From the NCBI GenBank assembly GCA_945869845.1, contig CAMBRG010000012.1:1-45680 (forward strand): a DNA stretch of 45,680 bases, given 5' to 3'. The notes under the pieces were generated by a model that was not told the DNA's origin, ran no database searches, and was given only the letters and a program-made list of their open reading frames with translations. Origin of the DNA: Opitutus sp. GAS368 (GTDB taxonomy: Bacteria > Verrucomicrobiota > Verrucomicrobiia > Opitutales > Opitutaceae). A program made the translations under genes and the position numbers. This document shows, piece by piece, positions 16,575-25,600 of this stretch. Each line of letters opens with the position of its first letter. The first letter of the stretch is position 1.

Positions 16575-17714
16575 GTGAACTTGCCCCGTTTCACGTTCCA
16601 CCGCCTTTGGGCCATCGTGCTCAAGGAGTTCATCCAAATGAAGCGCGACCGCGTCACCTTCGGGATGATGATCGGCATCCCGCTCATGCAGCTCATGATG
16701 TTCGGCTTTGCGATCAACTCCGATCCGCGCCACCTCCCCACCGCGCTGCGGATCGCCGACCAGGGCCCCTTCGCCCGCACCCTCGTCCAGGCCCTCCGCA
16801 CCAGCGATTACTTCGCTCTGGTCCATGAAACCGCGAGCGAAGCCGAAGCCCAACGCCTCCTCCAACTTGGCGACGTCCAGTTCGTCATCAACATCCCCGC
16901 CGATTTCTCCCGCCAACTCCTCCGCGGCGAACGCCCCACCGTGCTCATTGAGGCCGACGCCACCGACCCCGCCGCCACCGGACCGGCCCTCGCGGCCGTC
17001 AACGCCCTCGCCGCCACCGTTTTCAACCGCGACCTGCCCGGCCCGCTCGCCCGTCTGCGCGCCAAGAACGGCCCCGTCGATTTCCGCATCCACGCGCACT
17101 ACAACCCGGAGAACATCACCCAATTCAACGTCGTCCCGGGGCTCATGGGCGTCGTGCTCACAATGACGATGGTGATCATCACCGCCCTCGCCATCACCCG
17201 CGAACGCGAACGCGGCACGATGGAAAATCTCCTCGCGACCCCGGTCCGCCCCTTCGAGGTGATCGTCGGAAAAATCCTGCCCTACATCGTCGTCGGCTAC
17301 ATCCAGGTTTCGCTGATTCTGGTCGCCGCCCATTTCATTTTCAAAGTCCCGATCATCGGTAGTCTGCCGCTGATCTACGTCGTTTCCCTGCTCTTCATCG
17401 CCGCCAATCTGGCCGTCGGCATCACATTTTCCACCCTCGCAAAAAACCAGCTCCAAGCCGTCCAGATGGCATTCTTCTTTTTCCTGCCTTCGATCTTGCT
17501 CTCGGGCTTTATGTTTCCGTTTCGCGGCATGCCGGATTGGGCACAGGCCGTCGGCTCATGCCTGCCCAACACCCATTTCCTCCGCATCGTGCGCGGCATT
17601 CTGCTCAAAGGAAACGGCTTTTCGGAAATTGCTCCACACCTCTGGCCGCTGTTGGTCTTTCTGGTGATCGCCATGACCGTCGGCGTGAAACGCTACCGGC
17701 AGACGCTGGACTGA
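16575..17714 (+). CDS. ABC-2 type permease (YbhS/YhhJ-like)
   Basis: 379 residues from GTG 16575. An N-terminal cytoplasmic/TM1 segment (IVLKEFIQMKRDRVTFGMMI) is followed by a large extracytoplasmic domain (about 45-185) and five C-terminal membrane helices. The hallmark ITRERERGTMENLLATPVRP is at about 208-227 and LLSGFMFPFRGMP at about 312. It is the membrane channel for the ATPase just upstream; the HlyD adaptor would link it to the outer membrane. E. coli has two such permeases (YbhS and YbhR); only one is present here, so it may homodimerise. A REPIN-like element lies directly before the start, so translation from an independent ribosome binding site is required. Confidence 0.9.
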   Translation: MNLPRFTFHRLWAIVLKEFIQMKRDRVTFGMMIGIPLMQLMMFGFAINSDPRHLPTALRIADQGPFARTLVQALRTSDYFALVHETASEAEAQRLLQLGDVQFVINIPADFSRQLLRGERPTVLIEADATDPAATGPALAAVNALAATVFNRDLPGPLARLRAKNGPVDFRIHAHYNPENITQFNVVPGLMGVVLTMTMVIITALAITRERERGTMENLLATPVRPFEVIVGKILPYIVVGYIQVSLILVAAHFIFKVPIIGSLPLIYVVSLLFIAANLAVGITFSTLAKNQLQAVQMAFFFFLPSILLSGFMFPFRGMPDWAQAVGSCLPNTHFLRIVRGILLKGNGFSEIAPHLWPLLVFLVIAMTVGVKRYRQTLD

Positions 17715-17721
17715 GCCGCCC

Positions 17722-17757
17722 TTGACCGTCAGTAAGGCAAGTAATACCGTCCTTACT
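17722..17757 (+). promoter_or_regulatory. Putative promoter/operator of the toxin-antitoxin module
   Basis: A 7-bp inverted repeat AGTAAGG (17731-17737) and CCTTACT (17751-17757) ends 5 bp before the antitoxin ATG. TTGACC at 17722 and TAATAC at 17742 resemble -35 and -10 boxes, but the 14-bp spacing is short. AbrB-type antitoxins commonly bind such repeats to repress their own operon, so this is the likely operator. Confidence 0.5.
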
Positions 17758-17762
17758 ACATC

Positions 17763-17999
17763 ATGCAGACTCTCTCCGTCAGCAAACTCACAACCAAAAG
17801 CCAGGCCACCATCCCTAATCGCGTCCGCCAGAAGCTTGGCCTGAAACCCGGCGACTCGGTGGCCTTCAAATTCAAGGACGGCCACATCTATCTACAAAAA
17901 GCCCGCCCCATCGATCGCACGTTCGCCCGCGGCCTCGAAGAGACCTTGAAGGACGAATGGAGCTCGGCGCACGACGACAAAGCCTATGCCGACCTATAA
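17763..17999 (+). CDS. AbrB/MazE-family antitoxin
   Basis: 78 residues. The N-terminal swapped-hairpin SpoVT/AbrB domain is clear: KLTTKSQATIPNRVRQKLGL then KPGDSVAFKFKDGHIYLQKA (about 8-47). The acidic C-terminal tail (TFARGLEETLKDEWSSAHDD) is the kind of segment that wraps the toxin and blocks its active site. It overlaps the toxin gene by 14 bp, consistent with coupled translation. It is probably autoregulatory through the inverted repeat directly upstream. Confidence 0.88.
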   Translation: MQTLSVSKLTTKSQATIPNRVRQKLGLKPGDSVAFKFKDGHIYLQKARPIDRTFARGLEETLKDEWSSAHDDKAYADL

Positions 18000-18327
18000 G
18001 GCGTTCGAGGTCGTGGTCGTCCCCTTTCCGTTTGCGGACAGCGCTGCGCCCAAACGCCGACCCGCTCTCGTGCTCTCCACCCAAGGCTTCAACGACCGCG
18101 CCGCCCACCTCGTGCTCGCGATGATCACCAGCCGGGAAAACCGCGGCTGGCCGCTCGACACCGAAATCAAGGACCTCTCCGCGGCCGGCCTGAGCCACCC
18201 TTCGGTCGTGCGGATGAAACTCTTCACCCTCGACGAGCGCTTCGTTCTCCGCAAATCCGGCGCCTTGACCGTCAAGGACGGCGCATCGGTCAAAAACGCT
18301 CTCCGGCTGCTCTTGCCCCAACTCTGA
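17986..18327 (+). CDS. MazF/PemK-family toxin endoribonuclease
   Basis: 113 residues, normal MazF length. MazF toxins cut mRNA at short single-stranded motifs and arrest growth. The fold shows EVVVVPFPFADSAAPKRRPA followed by LVLS (beta1, the loop and beta2; the conserved Arg is in KRRPALVLS), LVLAMITSRE with the Thr/Ser of the active site, and SVVRMKLFTLDE near the dimer interface. It starts inside the antitoxin gene. It ends 5 bp from the convergent mscS-type gene with no visible terminator between. The cleavage motif is not predictable. Confidence 0.88.
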   Translation: MPTYKAFEVVVVPFPFADSAAPKRRPALVLSTQGFNDRAAHLVLAMITSRENRGWPLDTEIKDLSAAGLSHPSVVRMKLFTLDERFVLRKSGALTVKDGASVKNALRLLLPQL

Positions 18328-18331
18328 GCCG

Positions 18332-19597
18332 TCAGCTTTTCCCACCCACCCACTGCTTCGCCACCGGCCCATCGAGGTGCAGGGTCTGGGTCGGGAACGC
18401 GAACGACAATCCCCGCGCCGCCACCGCCCGCATGATCGCGAGATTCACGCGCTGCTTCAACCCCAACCCTTCCTCGAGATCTGGCCCCTTCGTCGCATAA
18501 ACGATCCAAAGATCGAGCGATGACGCGCTGAAATCCCGGAAGAAAACCATGACGGACTCGGCCTCCACCTCCGCCTCGGCCAGAATGATCCCCTTCACGT
18601 CTTCCACGATCGCCGTCATCTGGTCCGGCGTAGTGTCGTAGGTCAGCCCGATCACCTGCTCGACCCGCCGCTGCGTGAACCGCGACAGATTTATGATCGC
18701 CTCCGACGACACTAATTTGTTCGGGATAATGACCAACGACCGGTCGATCAGCCGGATCTTCGTCGAACGCAGCCCGATGTCCTCCACCTTGCCGGTGTTG
18801 GCCCCGATCTTGACCGTTTCCCCTACTTTGAATGGCTGGTCGATCGCGACCACGATCGAGCCGAAGAGGTTGGCAATCGTATCCTGCGCCGCGAGGGCGA
18901 AGGCCAACCCGCCGATTCCGAGACCGGAGAGGATCGTGGAGACGTTAAAGCCGAGACTCTGGACCGTGATCAGGACGCCGATGACGACGAAGATCGCGAC
19001 GAGGGTTTTTTTGATCCACGGCATGAACGCCGCCACACCCATTTGCTTCTCCCGCGCGACTTCGTGCATGTGGTCCAACACTGCGCCGAACGCCCGCAGC
19101 AAGCCCCAAAAGACCACCAGTGAAAACGCCACCGTCGAGCCGTAGCCGATGGTGCGGTCTGCCGTCTCGGAAAGCTTCAGCACTTTCACCGAGGCGAAAA
19201 TACCCGTGACCATCACGAACGTTGCCACCGGTCCTTCGAGCGCCGGGAACAGCTTGTCGTCCAACGTGGTCTCGGTCTTGGCCGCCAACCGCTTGAGCCG
19301 GTTGAAAATGATCGTGGTGACAAAGCGCCGCAGCAAAATCGCCCCGACGAGAATCAGCGCGAAAATCGCGTAGTGCGTCGCGCTGTTGCCGCTGCTCCGG
19401 ACGTTCCAGAGCCCGAGGACCTCATCGACGATATGCTCAAGCAGATCGGGTGTTCGCGGCATCCCGCTCTTGGCCAAGATCGTGGTCGTTTGCGCCGCTT
19501 CGGTCGCCGCCGTGGTCGTTTGGGCGAGCGCGGAACCGAGAAGCAGCCCGCCGCCCAAAAGCAGCGATCGAACAAGAGTCACAATCATCCGTTTCAT
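18332..19597 (-). CDS. MscS-family mechanosensitive ion channel
   Basis: 421 residues. It has a signal or first hydrophobic segment (LLLGGGLLLGSALA), a periplasmic stretch, four further membrane helices and the cytoplasmic MscS beta and alpha/beta vestibule. The pore helix TM3 is visible as GLGIGGLAFALAAQDTIAN (about 222-240), followed by FGSIVVAIDQPFKVGETVKI, the conserved start of the beta domain. Family members open under membrane tension to release solutes during hypo-osmotic shock. The extra N-terminal region makes it larger than E. coli MscS (286 aa) and closer to YnaI-like channels. Convergent with the toxin gene, and transcribed divergently from terC across a 108-bp gap. Confidence 0.93.
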   Translation of the reverse strand: MKRMIVTLVRSLLLGGGLLLGSALAQTTTAATEAAQTTTILAKSGMPRTPDLLEHIVDEVLGLWNVRSSGNSATHYAIFALILVGAILLRRFVTTIIFNRLKRLAAKTETTLDDKLFPALEGPVATFVMVTGIFASVKVLKLSETADRTIGYGSTVAFSLVVFWGLLRAFGAVLDHMHEVAREKQMGVAAFMPWIKKTLVAIFVVIGVLITVQSLGFNVSTILSGLGIGGLAFALAAQDTIANLFGSIVVAIDQPFKVGETVKIGANTGKVEDIGLRSTKIRLIDRSLVIIPNKLVSSEAIINLSRFTQRRVEQVIGLTYDTTPDQMTAIVEDVKGIILAEAEVEAESVMVFFRDFSASSLDLWIVYATKGPDLEEGLGLKQRVNLAIMRAVAARGLSFAFPTQTLHLDGPVAKQWVGGKS

Positions 19598-19705
19598 TGA
19601 ACGGCGAACTCACCGCGCTCCGCTATCCGTGTCAAAAACATTGCCCGCCTCCGCCCGAACTCCCCGCTTGCGCGCCCGCCCCGACCCAAGCCACAACGTT
19701 CCCCA

Positions 19706-20662
19706 ATGTTCCAATTTCTATCCGTCATCGACGCCATGCCGCTGTGGGCTTGGGTCACTTTTTTCACCTTCATCACCGCAATGCTCGCCCTCGATCTGGG
19801 GGTGTTTCAACGCGAGACGCACGTCGTCGGCATGAAAGAGGCCCTCGCGTGGTGCTGCGTCTGGGTGACGCTTGCCCTCAGTTTCGGCGGGCTGCTCTGG
19901 CAATGGCGCGGACCCGAATCCGCCCAGCAGTTTCTCGCCGGCTACCTGATCGAGCTCTGCCTGAGCGTGGACAACGTCTTCGTGTTCATCCTCGTCTTCG
20001 CCTACTTCAAGGTCGAGCCGCGCTACCAGCACCGCGTCCTCTTCTGGGGCATCATCGGCGCCGTGCTCATGCGCGCGGTGTTTATCATCGTCGGGGTGGA
20101 GGTGATCGAACGCTTCCACTGGGTCCTCTATGTTTTCGGCGCATTCCTCGTCTACACCGGCGTCAAGATGGCCCTGCCCAGCAAAGAGGCCGAGGTCGAT
20201 CCCGAGCACAATTTCGCGGTCAAACTCTTCCGCCGCTTCTACCCCGTCGCCCCGCACAACGACCGCGGTCACTTTTTCACAATCCACCAAGGCCGGCGGA
20301 TGGCTACCCCACTCTTCATCGTGCTGATCGTGATCGAGACCACCGATCTCGTCTTCGCCCTCGATTCTCTACCCGCCGTGCTCTCAATCACCAAGGATAG
20401 TTTCATCGCGCTCACCTCAAATATCTTCGCCATCCTCGGCCTGCGCTCCCTCTACTTCGCCCTCAGCGGCATCATGGGGCTTTTCCGTTTTCTCAAAGTC
20501 GGGCTGTCCGTCATCCTCGTTTTCATCGGCGTGAAAATGTTGATCGAACACTGGATGAAAATCACCACCGGCACTTCGCTCGCGGTGATCGGCGGCGTGC
20601 TGACCACCTCGATCCTCATGTCCGTCGTCATCAAGTCGCCGAAGGCCCCGCCGCCCCGCTGA
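19706..20662 (+). CDS. TerC/Alx-family membrane protein
   Basis: 318 residues with about nine hydrophobic helices. The two acidic family motifs are present: LCLSVDNVFVF (about 89) and IETTDLVFALDSLPA (about 210), whose Asp residues are proposed to bind or move metal ions. The length matches Alx/TerC. E. coli Alx responds to alkaline pH and manganese, and other TerC members help metal loading of exported enzymes. No yybP-ykoY manganese riboswitch is visible in the 108 bp upstream. It lies 10 bp before the bicarbonate transporter gene, so a pH, manganese and carbon connection is suggested by context. A later ATG (MPLWAWV) is a possible alternative start. Confidence 0.92.
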   Translation: MFQFLSVIDAMPLWAWVTFFTFITAMLALDLGVFQRETHVVGMKEALAWCCVWVTLALSFGGLLWQWRGPESAQQFLAGYLIELCLSVDNVFVFILVFAYFKVEPRYQHRVLFWGIIGAVLMRAVFIIVGVEVIERFHWVLYVFGAFLVYTGVKMALPSKEAEVDPEHNFAVKLFRRFYPVAPHNDRGHFFTIHQGRRMATPLFIVLIVIETTDLVFALDSLPAVLSITKDSFIALTSNIFAILGLRSLYFALSGIMGLFRFLKVGLSVILVFIGVKMLIEHWMKITTGTSLAVIGGVLTTSILMSVVIKSPKAPPPR

Positions 20663-20672
20663 TCGTCGATTC

Positions 20673-21673
20673 ATGAATTTCGACCAGCTGCTCACCAATT
20701 TCCTTAGCCCCCCAATCCTGTTTTTTTGCTCGGGCTGCTCGCCACGCTGGTCAAGAGCGACCTCGAGCTGCCGGCCCCGCTGCCCAAGATTCTTTCACTT
20801 TATCTGCTCCTCGCGATCGGCTTCAAGGGCGGCGTTGAGCTCGCCCATAGCGGGCTCACGCTTCAGATCGCCTCCACTCTCGGCGTCGCGATGATCGCGG
20901 CGGTCGTGGTCCCGGCCTATACCTACTTCGTCCTGCGGCTGAAACTCGACTCCGCCAACGCCGCCGCCATCGCCGCCACCTACGGTTCCATCAGCGCCGT
21001 CACCTTCATCACCGCCGCCGCCTTTCTCGACGCCACCAAGATTCCCTACTCGGGCCACATGGTCGCCGCGATGGCGCTCATGGAATCGCCCGCCATCGTC
21101 GTCGGCGTCGTCTTTGCCCGGCTCGCCGCCAAACGCTCGGCCAAACCCGGCACCGATTCCGCCGATGTCGAACCCGTCGATTGGGGCCACATCGGGCGCG
21201 ACGCGTTTCTCAACGGCTCGGTGTTCCTGCTCGTTGGCAGTCTGATCGTCGGCGCGCTCACCGGCAACCGCCCGGGCGCCGCGGCCCTCGTGCCGTTCAC
21301 CAACGAACTGTTCACCGGCGTGCTCGCCCTCTTCCTCCTCGATATGGGCATCATCGCCGCGCGGCGCCTCGGGGATCTCCGGCGGGCCGGCGTCTTTCTC
21401 ACGTGTTTCGCAATCATTGTTCCGCTGTTGAACGCCGCCCTCGGCCTGCTCGGCGCGTGGCTCCTCGGTCTCAGCCACGGCGACGGCCTGCTCTTCGTCA
21501 TTCTATGCGCCAGCGCCAGTTACATTGCCGTGCCCGCCGCCATGCGCCTCGCCATCCCCGAGGCCAACCCGAGCCTCTACGTCACCATGTCTCTCGCTCT
21601 CACGTTTCCTTTCAACATCCTCATCGGCATCCCACTTTACGGAGCCGCGGTCGCCGCCGTCTTCGGCCCCTGA
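20673..21673 (+). CDS. sbtA: SbtA-type Na+/bicarbonate symporter, frameshifted near the N-terminus
   Basis: Sodium-dependent bicarbonate transporter family (formerly DUF897), about ten membrane helices. ATG 20673 begins MNFDQLLTNFLSPPILFF. At the T7 run 20721-20727 the reading moves to a frame continuing LLGLLATLVKSDLELPAPLP, the conserved SbtA start, and runs to 21673. Adding one T gives a normal 333-residue protein with KGGVELAHSG, ATYGSISAVTFITAA and AMALMESPAIVVG, all familiar SbtA segments. Without it, translation would need TTG 20726 and would lose part of the first helix. Cause: homopolymer error, -1 slippage on T7, or a true lesion. It sits between terC and a PII-like gene. Confidence 0.85.
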
Positions 21674-21684
21674 TTCCCCGCCCC

Positions 21685-21975
21685 ATGCAAGCCCTCAAAA
21701 AAGTTGAGATCATACTGAGCGCCCCCGAATTGCCGAAGCTCCAGCGACTCGTGGAAAAGCTCGGTCTCAACTACACTGTGTTCCACCACGCCACCGGTCG
21801 CGGCGACCGCGGCATCCGTGCCGATGACGATCTTACCGGCGTCTTCACCAACATCTGCCTGCTAACCGCCTGCAAGGCCGAGCAACTCCCCACGCTGGTC
21901 GAGGCCGTGCGGCCCCTACTCAAGAAAACCGGCGGCCTCTGCCTCGTGAGCGACGTGCTAAGCGTCATGCACTGA
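21685..21975 (+). CDS. Short PII-like protein, SbtB-type regulator
   Basis: 96 residues from ATG 21685, 11 bp after sbtA. A PII-like ferredoxin fold: beta1 ALKKVEIILSAPEL, a helix, beta2, then the nucleotide/T-loop region HHATGRGDRG and ADDDLTGVFTN, and beta3 ICLLTACKAE. In cyanobacteria SbtB binds adenine nucleotides including cAMP and controls SbtA. The gene order here supports the same role. The protein ends LCLVSDVLSVMH, so the C-terminal redox loop (CGPxGC) of cyanobacterial SbtB is absent. The frame extends upstream over sbtA in another reading; that part is a shadow. Confidence 0.8.
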   Translation: MQALKKVEIILSAPELPKLQRLVEKLGLNYTVFHHATGRGDRGIRADDDLTGVFTNICLLTACKAEQLPTLVEAVRPLLKKTGGLCLVSDVLSVMH

Positions 21976-21991
21976 TCGGTCGCAAACCCGT

Positions 21992-22432
21992 TCACCGCAG
22001 AAACCGCGTGGCCCATTCAGGCCGGCCCAACGGGCGCGGCGTCCACTCACCCCAAATCTGGTAGCGATACCGCGCGACCAGTTTATAGCCCGCGTCGCGC
22101 CAACGCACCGGAATCACCCGCGTCCAAGCGAGCGCCAGACCCAGGCCGCCGACCGACCGCGCCGCCGCCAGCGCCCCGTCGGTACGCAACAGAAATTCTG
22201 GCCGTTCGCGCCGCGCCCAATCGGGCACGAAAACCAGCGAATCGAAATCCTCCGTCGGCAACCCGTGGGCCCGCAGATACGCCTGCGCGGTCGGCCCCTG
22301 CAATGGCGCGAACCGCAGCACGGCCCGCCGGTCCAGCCTCAGCAGCAAGCGCACGATCCGGTTGCACAGCCCGCATTCGCCGTCGAAAAACAGCACCGGA
22401 CCCGAGAGAGCGTTGGCAGCAGGCAGAGACAT
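21992..22432 (-). CDS. DCC-family (DUF393) thiol-disulfide-oxidoreductase-like protein
   Basis: 146 residues. The family signature [10 protein letters not shown] with its CxxC is at about residues 15-24, followed by FAPLQG and a basic C-terminal half with [17 protein letters not shown]393 proteins have a thioredoxin-like fold and are annotated as predicted oxidoreductases; no firm physiological role is known. No signal peptide. A possible -10 box GATAAT lies at 22503-22498 on the minus strand, about 65 bp before the ATG. It converges with the sbtA-sbtB operon. Confidence 0.88.
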   Translation of the reverse strand: MSLPAANALSGPVLFFDGECGLCNRIVRLLLRLDRRAVLRFAPLQGPTAQAYLRAHGLPTEDFDSLVFVPDWARRERPEFLLRTDGALAAARSVGGLGLALAWTRVIPVRWRDAGYKLVARYRYQIWGEWTPRPLGRPEWATRFLR

Positions 22433-22624
22433 CGCGTCGCCCCAACATGCGCGGCCGCGGCCGAAAAGAAAGCCTCCGCCCGTGACTCACGGAAAAAATT
22501 ATCGCGCCTAAACCCCCTCGCTAATTCCCGCCGCGAAACCCAAACGTGACGCAGCCCCAATTGCCCTGGGGACGGGCGCCCAATGCGAAAGGTCGGTGGG
22601 ACACGAGCGGGCGGAAGCAGCGCA

Positions 22625-25600
22625 TCAGGGCAATTCGTAAATTTCTACGAGGGCGGAGCCGGTCGTGTTATTGGCGCCGGTGACCTGAGCGGTGTAGCTG
22701 CCGGGGGCGAGATTGACCATGAGCGCGGCGTCGAGGCTCGTGGCGCCGAAGGCGAAGGCGCCGGTGTTGAATGCGGCTTCGGCGATGGCGATGGCATCCG
22801 GCGAGGTGGACCAGCCAGCATTTTGCGCGACCACCGCGCCGCTGGCGCTGCGCAGCGTGAGTTCTGGGCGCGCGAGCGCGTTGGCGAGGCCAAACTGCGC
22901 GAGCGCGGGGCCGGCAGCGCGGATGAGGACCCGCTTTGGGGCCGTGCCACGCACGACGAGGCCGGCGATAAGGGTATTGTCGCCCGTGCCGGCAACGGCG
23001 CGCGCGGAGAGGTTAACGAGCTTTTGCGCGAGGGTATCGCCGGAGAGTTCATGCACCTCAAGCAGCACCGGGCCACTGGTGGCGGTGGCGGAGCTGACCA
23101 CGGCGGTATATGCACCCGGCTGCAGACCGGTAAGGACGACGGAGTCGGCGCTGCCTGCGGCAAGGGGGAAAGCACCCGAGCGCGCGGCGGCAGCGGCGAT
23201 GTCCGCGGTGTTGGCTCCGGTGCTCCAACCGGTGTTGGAGGCGATCACCGCCGAGCCGCGGTAGAGCTCGACGCGGGGAGAAGGGAGCGCGGTCGACACT
23301 CCGAAGTCGCGCAGGCCGGGGCCGATCGCGCGGACGAGAACGGTCTTGGTCTGCGTGCCGGAGATCACAAAGCCCACGATCACCACTTGCGCGCCGGTCC
23401 CGGCGCTGGCGCGGGTGGAGAAACTCACGAGGCGTTGGTCGGCGAGCGCGGAGGCATCGCTGCCGAAACCGCTGTAGGATGTCACGGTGCCGCGGCTGTC
23501 GGTGACCGTGGCGCTGAGCGCCTTGGTCGTGCCGGAGACGGTGCCCGAGACGATCTGTTGCGAGGCCGTGGTGACGACGAGGCGGCCGGCGGAATCCACC
23601 GTGCCGGTGCCGGCATCAACCGCGGTGCCCGACTGGGTGAGGACAAAGGCTAGGCCGGAGGGGCTCAGGATGGCGAGGACCTGCGCGGAGCTGCCCGCCA
23701 CACCTGCCTGGTAGAAGCCCGCGCTACTTGCGCTGGCGCCGCTCGCGGAGCGGAAGGCGCTCATGCCGATTGAGCCGGCGGTGGAAAAACCGGAGAGAAC
23801 GCCGTTGGCGGAAATGGAGCCCCGGAAAACGAGGTCGTTGACCGCGGCGGCGATGGTCGGCGCGCCGAGCGAGGCTGGGGCCGTGCCGCCGACCGTGGTG
23901 ATCGCGAAGCCAAAGGTACCGTCGTCAGTCACCGTGATGTTGCGACTGATGTAGCCCGCGCGCGCGCCGGCCGCGTAGCCGAGGAAGGCGCCCACGTTTT
24001 TATCGTTGATGAAAAGGGCGAAGGTGCCGCCGTTGCTGAGCGTGCCGAAGTAAACGCCGGCGAAGCTGCGGCCGCTGATCCTCCCAGGGGAACCGATTTC
24101 ACCGGGGGAGTTGGCGGCGACAAAGGCCCCGTTCATCCCGACCACACTCAACGTTGAAAGAGTGGCGACGTTGAGTCCCGCCCGGTTGTCGAAGGTCGCA
24201 AACGGCGCACTGCCCGGCGAAATTCCGAACGCTACGTTCACGCGCCGCGTATTGGCGTTATCATAGAGATTCACGGCATCGCCACCCGTGCTCAAGCCGA
24301 TGCCGGCGCCGCTATAGCTGCCGATCTGGAGAGCGGGCGGCGGGCTGGAGCCAAACCAGTTGCGCAGGAAAGCCGCGCGCGCCGAGGCGAGATCGGTGGT
24401 TTCAATAAAGATGACCGATTCGCCGGGCGCGATGCTGGTGATGCCACCCAACGCCAAGGCGGCGGCGGGAGACTCCGAACTGTCGTCCACTTTCCAGCCC
24501 GTGATGTTCGCGGCGCGCGCGCCCACGTTGGTGACCTCGAACCAATCCGCGGCAACCGGGCTGTTGCCACTGCCCCAGGCAGCCACTTCGGTGACGCGCA
24601 GAACGTCGGGAGCCGAGTAACCCGGGGAACCGATCTCGATGGCGGAGTTCGCGGCGACGAAGGCGCCGTTCTCTCCCGCGACACTCAGGCGTGAGACGGT
24701 CGTGTTGTTCAGCGCCGCCGTGTTGTCGAAAGTCTGATACGGCGACGTCGCGCCCGAAGCACCAAAGGTCACGCTCGAGTGTAGCCCGCCGGCGGCGTTG
24801 TAAAGATTCAAGGCGTCGCCCCCCGTGCTGAGGCCGATGCCGGCGCCTTGGTAGGTGCCGACCTGCAAGCCAGCGGGCACATTGGCCCCGAACCACACCG
24901 ACTTGAAGTTGGCGATCACCGTGGCCGGCGAGGCGCTCGTAGAACTCTCGATAAAAATGACGGACTCGCCCGGAGCGATGCGGGTGATGCCGTTCAATGC
25001 AATCGCCGTAGCGAAGGTGGGACCGCTGTCATCGACTCGCCACCCCGCGAGGTCCACGGGGTTGGCGCTCACGTTGGTCACCTCGAACCAATCGGCCGCG
25101 ACCACCGGACTGTTGCCACTGGACCACGGCGCAATCTCGGTGACGATCAGGGCGGGCGGCGCGGGCGTTTCGACGACTTGATCGGTGACCGACAGCGTGA
25201 AATTCACCGTCGCATCCGGCGTGGCGCCGAGCGTGGAATCGTCGACGTTGATCGTGACGACGTAGCTGGTCTTGGTTTCGAAATCGAGGACGACGCCGGC
25301 CCTGAGATACAAAGCGCCGCCCGTGATTTGAAACGAGCCCGCATCCGCCCCAGTCAGGCTCAGTGTGTTCGTGCCGAGTCCGTCATCGGTGACGACGATG
25401 TCGCCCACCTTCACCGGAGCCGTCGTGCTGGAGTTTTCCTGGATCGAGTTGAGCGGATTGGTCAGCGCCACGGCCGTGGGCGCGCGGTTCGTGCCCGTCG
25501 CCGGCGCGTAAACCCATAGCTGCGGGAAATCGATGCTGCCGCCACCGTTCTCGTTCACGATGTAAATGTTCCCTGCGCGATCCATCGTGATGCCTTCGTG

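Noticed and set aside
16443-17456. Minus-strand 337-aa open frame
   Set aside because: Antisense to the permease gene, which has clear ABC-2 motifs.
19598-19705. yybP-ykoY manganese riboswitch upstream of terC
   Set aside because: The short leader shows no conserved core of that riboswitch; only a 108-bp divergent gap is present.
22583-23653. Plus-strand 356-aa open frame
   Set aside because: Antisense to the conserved C-terminal modules of the giant secreted protein.
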